Shown: positions 60,728 through 64,000 of the stretch, piece by piece
Layout of the letters: each line of letters begins with the position of its first letter
Position numbering within the stretch: position 1 is the first letter of the stretch
Source: Natrinema sp. DC36
GTDB taxonomy: Archaea > Halobacteriota > Halobacteria > Halobacteriales > Natrialbaceae
Assembly: GCF_020405225.1 (NCBI RefSeq)
Contig: NZ_CP084472.1
Coordinates: 3,224,001-3,288,000 of the forward strand
Length of the DNA stretch: 64,000 nt
Direction of reading: 5' to 3'
Translations under genes and position numbers: made by a program
The notes under the pieces: model-generated
What the model saw: the letters and a program-made list of their open reading frames with translations, nothing else
Told to the model about the DNA's origin: nothing
Database searches by the model: none

Positions 60728-61372
60728 TCACTCCTCGAGGAGCGTCGTCTCGACGAGTTGCCCGGTCCCGCGGCGAATGCGGCCGCCGACGGCCGTCGGA
60801 GAGATGTCGAGGCGTTCGGCGAGTTCCTCGAGCGAAGTTTCGCGGGGCTCTTCGAAGTAGCCCTCCTCGTGGGCGCGTACCAGCGCGACGCGCTGTTCGT
60901 CGGTCAACTCCGGGACCGTCTCGCTGGTCCACTCGTCCTGCCGAAACATCCGGTGCAGTTCGCACGAGATGTCCGTCTCCTCACAGCGTTCCCAGAGCGC
61001 CGCGAGCGCTTCCCGATCGGGGAGGTGGAGGCGATTGGTCCAGCCCCGATCGTTGGTCTCGGCCTTCAACAGCAGCCCGCCGAGTTCGGTCGTCATTGGC
61101 GAGATGAGTGCGGCGTCCTCGGTGTGCTGGAGCCGATAGACGCGCGTCGAGCCGTGATCGTCGACGAGCATCCAGTCCGCGACCGTGTGATCGCGCTCGA
61201 GTGCGTCCTCGAACGTATCGTCCGCGCCTTCGACGAGGTAGAAGAACAGGCCGGTCTCCGGATCAGTCGTGGAGTGGGGGACGACCTCGATGGACGCCTC
61301 CGGACAGTCGCGGATCGTCGGCGTCAGCGCGAGATCCGGGTGTGCGATATCGAGAATTGCGATCAGGCTCAT
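60728..61372 (-). CDS. Bat-type HTH transcription regulator
   Basis: The 214-residue protein has an N-terminal ligand-sensing part (SLIAILDIAHPDLALTPTI ... GLFFYLVEGADDTFEDALERDHTV) followed by the HTH_10 domain LTDEQRVALVRAHEEGYFEEPRETSLEELAERLDISPTAVGGRIRRG. These bacterio-opsin-activator-like regulators are specific to haloarchaea and often control adjacent metabolic genes. Its position beside the Rieske/winged-helix genes makes it the best candidate regulator of the betaine gene group. Confidence 0.9.
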   Translation of the reverse strand: MSLIAILDIAHPDLALTPTIRDCPEASIEVVPHSTTDPETGLFFYLVEGADDTFEDALERDHTVADWMLVDDHGSTRVYRLQHTEDAALISPMTTELGGLLLKAETNDRGWTNRLHLPDREALAALWERCEETDISCELHRMFRQDEWTSETVPELTDEQRVALVRAHEEGYFEEPRETSLEELAERLDISPTAVGGRIRRGTGQLVETTLLEE

Positions 61373-61707
61373 GAGTGGTCACATCGACGACCGTCGTCTC
61401 GCCGTTCGGTTCGGGAATCGCCGCCCCGAGCGGATATGTTTCGACCGTCTGTCGACAGGAACGCCGTACTCGCACCCCATCTTGTTATTAGCTACCACAC
61501 ACCGTCACTTAATCGTTCCCTCGCACGCGGAACGGGAATTGCAGCTGGTAACAGTTTGCAGTCGGTACCAGTGTATGGCGGAGTCTCCGGAGGACCCGAA
61601 CCGCGTTTCTCGAGCAGCTACCGACCGCCAGTCGACGACGTATCCGACGGCGGCCACTCGATCGGTGAAAGCCCAGCCACTTTCCCGACCGGCGCGCTAC
61701 GTCTCGT
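61373..61707. other. divergent intergenic region
   Basis: These 335 bases lie between the Bat-type regulator and the redoxin gene. They hold an AT-rich patch near 61482-61515 that may carry promoter elements. A small plus-strand frame from 61575 (MAESPEDPNRVSRAA) runs into the redoxin gene in another frame and I do not regard it as a gene. Confidence 0.45.
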
Positions 61708-62247
61708 GTGATCGAACCCGCGCTCGAGGTGGCCCTGCCGAACGTCGGTCCGGGACCGGATTCGCTCGCGCTCACTGACCTGATAGACCCGGTCGAGCCG
61801 GCGGATCCGACGACGGCCGAGGGGTCGGATCCCGCCTACGAATCGATCGTCCTGTTGCTCCACCGGGATCACCACGCCGGGCAGTGCCGCCGACAGGTCC
61901 GGGCCGTCGCCGACCGCTACGACGAGTTCCGCGAACGGGGCTGTGCGGTCGTCTCCGTCGTCCCGGGGCCCCGCGAGCGCGTCCGAGAGTGGCAAGAGCG
62001 GTACGGTCTCCCCTATCCGATCCGTGCGGACCCGGACGCGACGCTCGGCGACACGCTCGACCAGCCCGTCCGCCTCGGACCGGTCGGCCGCCGCTTCGAC
62101 CTCGTCGGCCGGATGCCCGCCGCGATCGTGTTCGACGTGGGAGGTCCCGCGGCCGACGACCTCGAGATCGTCGCGGCCTACCGCAGGACGATATTCGATC
62201 GACCGGAAATCGACGCGTTGTTGGACCACGCCGACCGACGATCCTGA
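61708..62247 (+). CDS. redoxin-domain (AhpC/TSA-like) protein
   Basis: In the 179-residue protein, thioredoxin-fold segments SIVLLLHRDHHAGQCRRQVRAVADRYDEF, VVSVVPGPRERVREWQERYGLPYPIRADPDATLGDTL and PAAIVFDVGG follow the peroxiredoxin plan. The single cysteine in the AGQC segment sits at the peroxidatic position, though PxxxTxxC is not exact. It starts at GTG 61708 as no ATG fits. It is followed 3 bases later by an acetyltransferase gene, so the two form an operon. Confidence 0.75.
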   Translation: MIEPALEVALPNVGPGPDSLALTDLIDPVEPADPTTAEGSDPAYESIVLLLHRDHHAGQCRRQVRAVADRYDEFRERGCAVVSVVPGPRERVREWQERYGLPYPIRADPDATLGDTLDQPVRLGPVGRRFDLVGRMPAAIVFDVGGPAADDLEIVAAYRRTIFDRPEIDALLDHADRRS

Positions 62248-62250
62248 CGG

Positions 62251-62700
62251 ATGTTCGTCCGCACGGCCACCCCCGACGACGCCCTCGAGGTCCGGCGCAT
62301 CCTCGACGCCGCGTTACTCGAGCCGGGCGACGTCGAGAGCCGGATTGACGACGGTGACGTCCTCGTCGCAGGTGATCGACGGGGCGGGACAGCGAGCGCC
62401 GATGACGATGGGACCGCTCCCGAAGACGAACCGGACGCGAGCGAGCGAATCCTCGGCACGGCCGTTCTCGAACCCCTCGACGCCGAGTCCGGGGCCCACG
62501 TCGGCGCGATCGGCGTCCGGCGTCGCCACCGTGGTCACGGCCTCGGCCGGGCGCTGATCGAGCGGGCGCTCGAGCGCGAAGGGCGACTGACGGCCCAGTT
62601 CGACGACGGCGTCCGGCCGTTCTACGAACGCCTCGGATTTTCGATCGAGTCGATCGACGGCCAGCGCCACCGCGGCGTCGTCGCGACCGACCGCGTCTGA
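62251..62700 (+). CDS. GNAT family N-acetyltransferase
   Basis: The 149-residue protein has the acetyl-CoA loop GVRRRHRGHGLGRALIERALE in motif A and the C-terminal FDDGVRPFYERLGF typical of GNAT. The middle has an acidic insertion (GTASADDDGTAPEDEPDASE) without structure. The substrate is unknown. It starts 3 bases after the redoxin stop. Confidence 0.87.
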   Translation: MFVRTATPDDALEVRRILDAALLEPGDVESRIDDGDVLVAGDRRGGTASADDDGTAPEDEPDASERILGTAVLEPLDAESGAHVGAIGVRRRHRGHGLGRALIERALEREGRLTAQFDDGVRPFYERLGFSIESIDGQRHRGVVATDRV

Positions 62701-62792
62701 CCACGGTCCGCACCGGACCGTTCGGTCCCCGCGCCGCAACCCGTCGCCTGCCGGCGGAGTTTTATCCGAGAGAACGTGGTAGCCACCTCCGC

Positions 62793-63161
62793 ATGGCGCT
62801 TCAACGGATGCTCAGCGGCGATCCATCGAAGAGTTCGAAGGTCTATCTGGCGATCGGTGCACTCTCGCTCGCGAAAGCGATCGCGGTCCGGAAGGATCGG
62901 GAGCGGTTCCGGCGCGAGCTACTCGACGCCGGCCTGTTCCTCGGTGCCGGACTGGTACTGCGCCGGTTCAGCACGATGAAAGCGCAGAAACGGCAGGAAA
63001 TCGAGTCCCAGCTTCCGAACTGGGCGGCCGAGGCGATGAGGTCGGAATCCGCCTCGAGAGGCCTCCAAGCCCTCGCGAAACAGCGACTCGGTAGTCGGTC
63101 GGAGCCAGAGCCGGAACCGACGCTCCGCGACCGCGCTCGCGGCGTGATCTCGAGTCTGTAG
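62793..63161 (+). CDS. haloarchaeal hypothetical protein
   Basis: The 122-residue basic protein has a weak hydrophobic helix (LLDAGLFLGAGLVLRRF). It starts MALQRMLSGDPSKSSKVYLAIGALSLAKAIAV. A TATA-like TTTATCC at 62761-62767 lies 26-32 bases ahead. No family motif is recognised. It is convergent with the lyase gene at the window end. Confidence 0.65.
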   Translation: MALQRMLSGDPSKSSKVYLAIGALSLAKAIAVRKDRERFRRELLDAGLFLGAGLVLRRFSTMKAQKRQEIESQLPNWAAEAMRSESASRGLQALAKQRLGSRSEPEPEPTLRDRARGVISSL

Positions 63162-63191
63162 CGACCCACGCTATCGATCCCACTCTTGCAG

Positions 63192-64000
63192 TTAGTCGGT
63201 ATTCGTGCCAGTCGCAGTCGCGGGCTCGGCGGATAGCGGCTCGAGTGACGCCGAAAAGTGACGAAGCTCCGGGACCGCGGGGTTGGAAACGATCTCGAGT
63301 CCGGAGACGTCGTCGCGCTTCTCGAGGACGGCTTCGGCCGTCTCGACGACGTGATCGAAGTGCTCCCGGTGGTAGGTTCGGCGCGGGACCGCGAGCCGAA
63401 CCAGTTCCGGCCGGTCGGTCTCGGGAAAGGCGAAGCTCCCGAGTTCGACCCCTCGAACCCCGCCTTCTCGATACAGTTCACAGACCAGCGCTTGCCCCGG
63501 AAACTCGTCGGCCGGGATTTCCGGAAACGTCGCTCCCGCGTCGATGTAGACCGCGTGTCCGCTGGTCGGAGTGTATACCGGAAGCCCGATCTCTTCGAGC
63601 ATCGCGCCGAACTCGCGAACCTGTTCGACCCGGTCTTCGACGTACGATTCCTCGACGGCCTCGCGCAGGCCGACGGCCATCGCGGCGACGTCCCGCCCGG
63701 CCATCCCGCCGTACGTCGGGAACCCTTCGTAGAGGATCGCGCGCTGTTTGCACCGCTCGAAGAGAGCCTCGTCGTCGGTCGCGACGAAGCCGCCGACGTT
63801 CACCAGCCCGTCTTTCTTCCCGCTCATGACGAGCGCGTCGGCGTGTCCGAGTTGCTCGCGAGCCACCTCGGCTACCGTCGCGTCGGCGAACTCGTCCTCG
63901 CGCCGGGTCACGAAGTAGGCGTTCTCCGCGAACCGGCAGGCGTCGATCACGAACGTCGCATCGATCTCGTCGGCGAACGCCCGAACGCGACGGGTGTTCT
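63192..64000 (-). CDS. tryptophanase / tyrosine phenol-lyase family beta-eliminating lyase, 5' part cut off
   Basis: The frame is open through the right window edge, and the residues that precede the internal methionine near 63950 (VRAFADEIDATF) continue the family pattern. The PLP lysine lies in MSGKKDGLVNVGGFVAT, and the substrate region RAILYEGFPTYGGMAGRDVAAMAVGL, SGHAVYIDAGATFPEIPADEFPGQAL and ELRHFSASLEP are family segments. SGKKDGLVN is closer to tyrosine phenol-lyases, but haloarchaeal members are commonly called tryptophanases. The reaction yields an aromatic, pyruvate and ammonia. Confidence 0.85.
   Translation of the reverse strand, partial: NTRRVRAFADEIDATFVIDACRFAENAYFVTRREDEFADATVAEVAREQLGHADALVMSGKKDGLVNVGGFVATDDEALFERCKQRAILYEGFPTYGGMAGRDVAAMAVGLREAVEESYVEDRVEQVREFGAMLEEIGLPVYTPTSGHAVYIDAGATFPEIPADEFPGQALVCELYREGGVRGVELGSFAFPETDRPELVRLAVPRRTYHREHFDHVVETAEAVLEKRDDVSGLEIVSNPAVPELRHFSASLEPLSAEPATATGTNTD

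Overview
The window is a piece of a haloarchaeal chromosome. The evidence is a high-GC sequence with strongly acidic predicted proteins, short AT-rich TATA boxes about 26 bases ahead of start codons with little or no leader, Tat-type signal peptides, and haloarchaeal markers: the acidic 2Fe-2S ferredoxin, a SAMP2-type ubiquitin-like modifier, RfcS, a PibD peptidase and a Bat-type HTH regulator. The gene content fits the Natrialbales, but that placement is inference. I found no rRNA, tRNA or CRISPR array.

Layout, left half. Positions 1-3000 hold a gene end, a glycerophosphodiester phosphodiesterase, and an overlapping nucleotidyltransferase/CDP-glycerol-type glycerophosphotransferase pair. Positions 3200-5540 hold a HIT protein, a small membrane protein, repeat copy 1 and the prepilin peptidase. 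Positions 5600-10160 are a complete CUT1 sugar ABC importer operon on the minus strand (binding protein, two permeases, ATPase). Positions 10360-18100 hold an HPP membrane protein, ferredoxin, two PiT-family anion transporters, a universal stress protein whose start is problematic, a membrane-anchored protein made of four-residue repeats, and an SLC13/RCK transporter. Positions 18200-33730 mix housekeeping genes (hisA, hisB, upp, a Sua5-type tRNA-modification enzyme), small haloarchaeal membrane or regulatory proteins, a third PiT transporter, a CNNM/CBS protein, a glutaredoxin plus cysteine-free redoxin pair, repeat copy 2 and a Cas4-like Fe-S protein. A TrkH remnant lies at 19.2-19.5 kb.

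Layout, right half. Positions 33900-50110 hold a membrane-anchored HdrD-like Fe-S reductase, a VapB antitoxin with a VapC stub, a glutamine amidotransferase, a degenerate acyl-CoA-synthetase-like protein beside an alpha/beta hydrolase without its serine, an AN1 zinc-finger protein, alaS, a Tat-exported protein with its membrane partner, a sensor-kinase-like protein lacking the phospho-acceptor histidine, repeat copy 3, rfcS, a bactofilin-like membrane protein and samp2.

The most coherent system is at 50.2-61.4 kb: glyA, a BCCT osmolyte transporter, a threonine/serine ammonia-lyase, a dimethylglycine/sarcosine dehydrogenase with a folate (GcvT) half, a monomeric sarcosine oxidase-like enzyme, a Rieske monooxygenase of the glycine-betaine type, a small winged-helix protein and a Bat-type regulator. 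Together they describe a route from glycine betaine through dimethylglycine, sarcosine, glycine and serine to pyruvate. An exact 13-base sequence directly ahead of the TATA boxes of glyA and the Rieske gene suggests joint control.

A second finding without an existing name I know of is a three-copy dispersed intergenic element (about 4.06-4.43, 32.0-32.2 and 47.0-47.3 kb). Its ends are conserved and its internal hairpins keep their pairing while their sequence changes.
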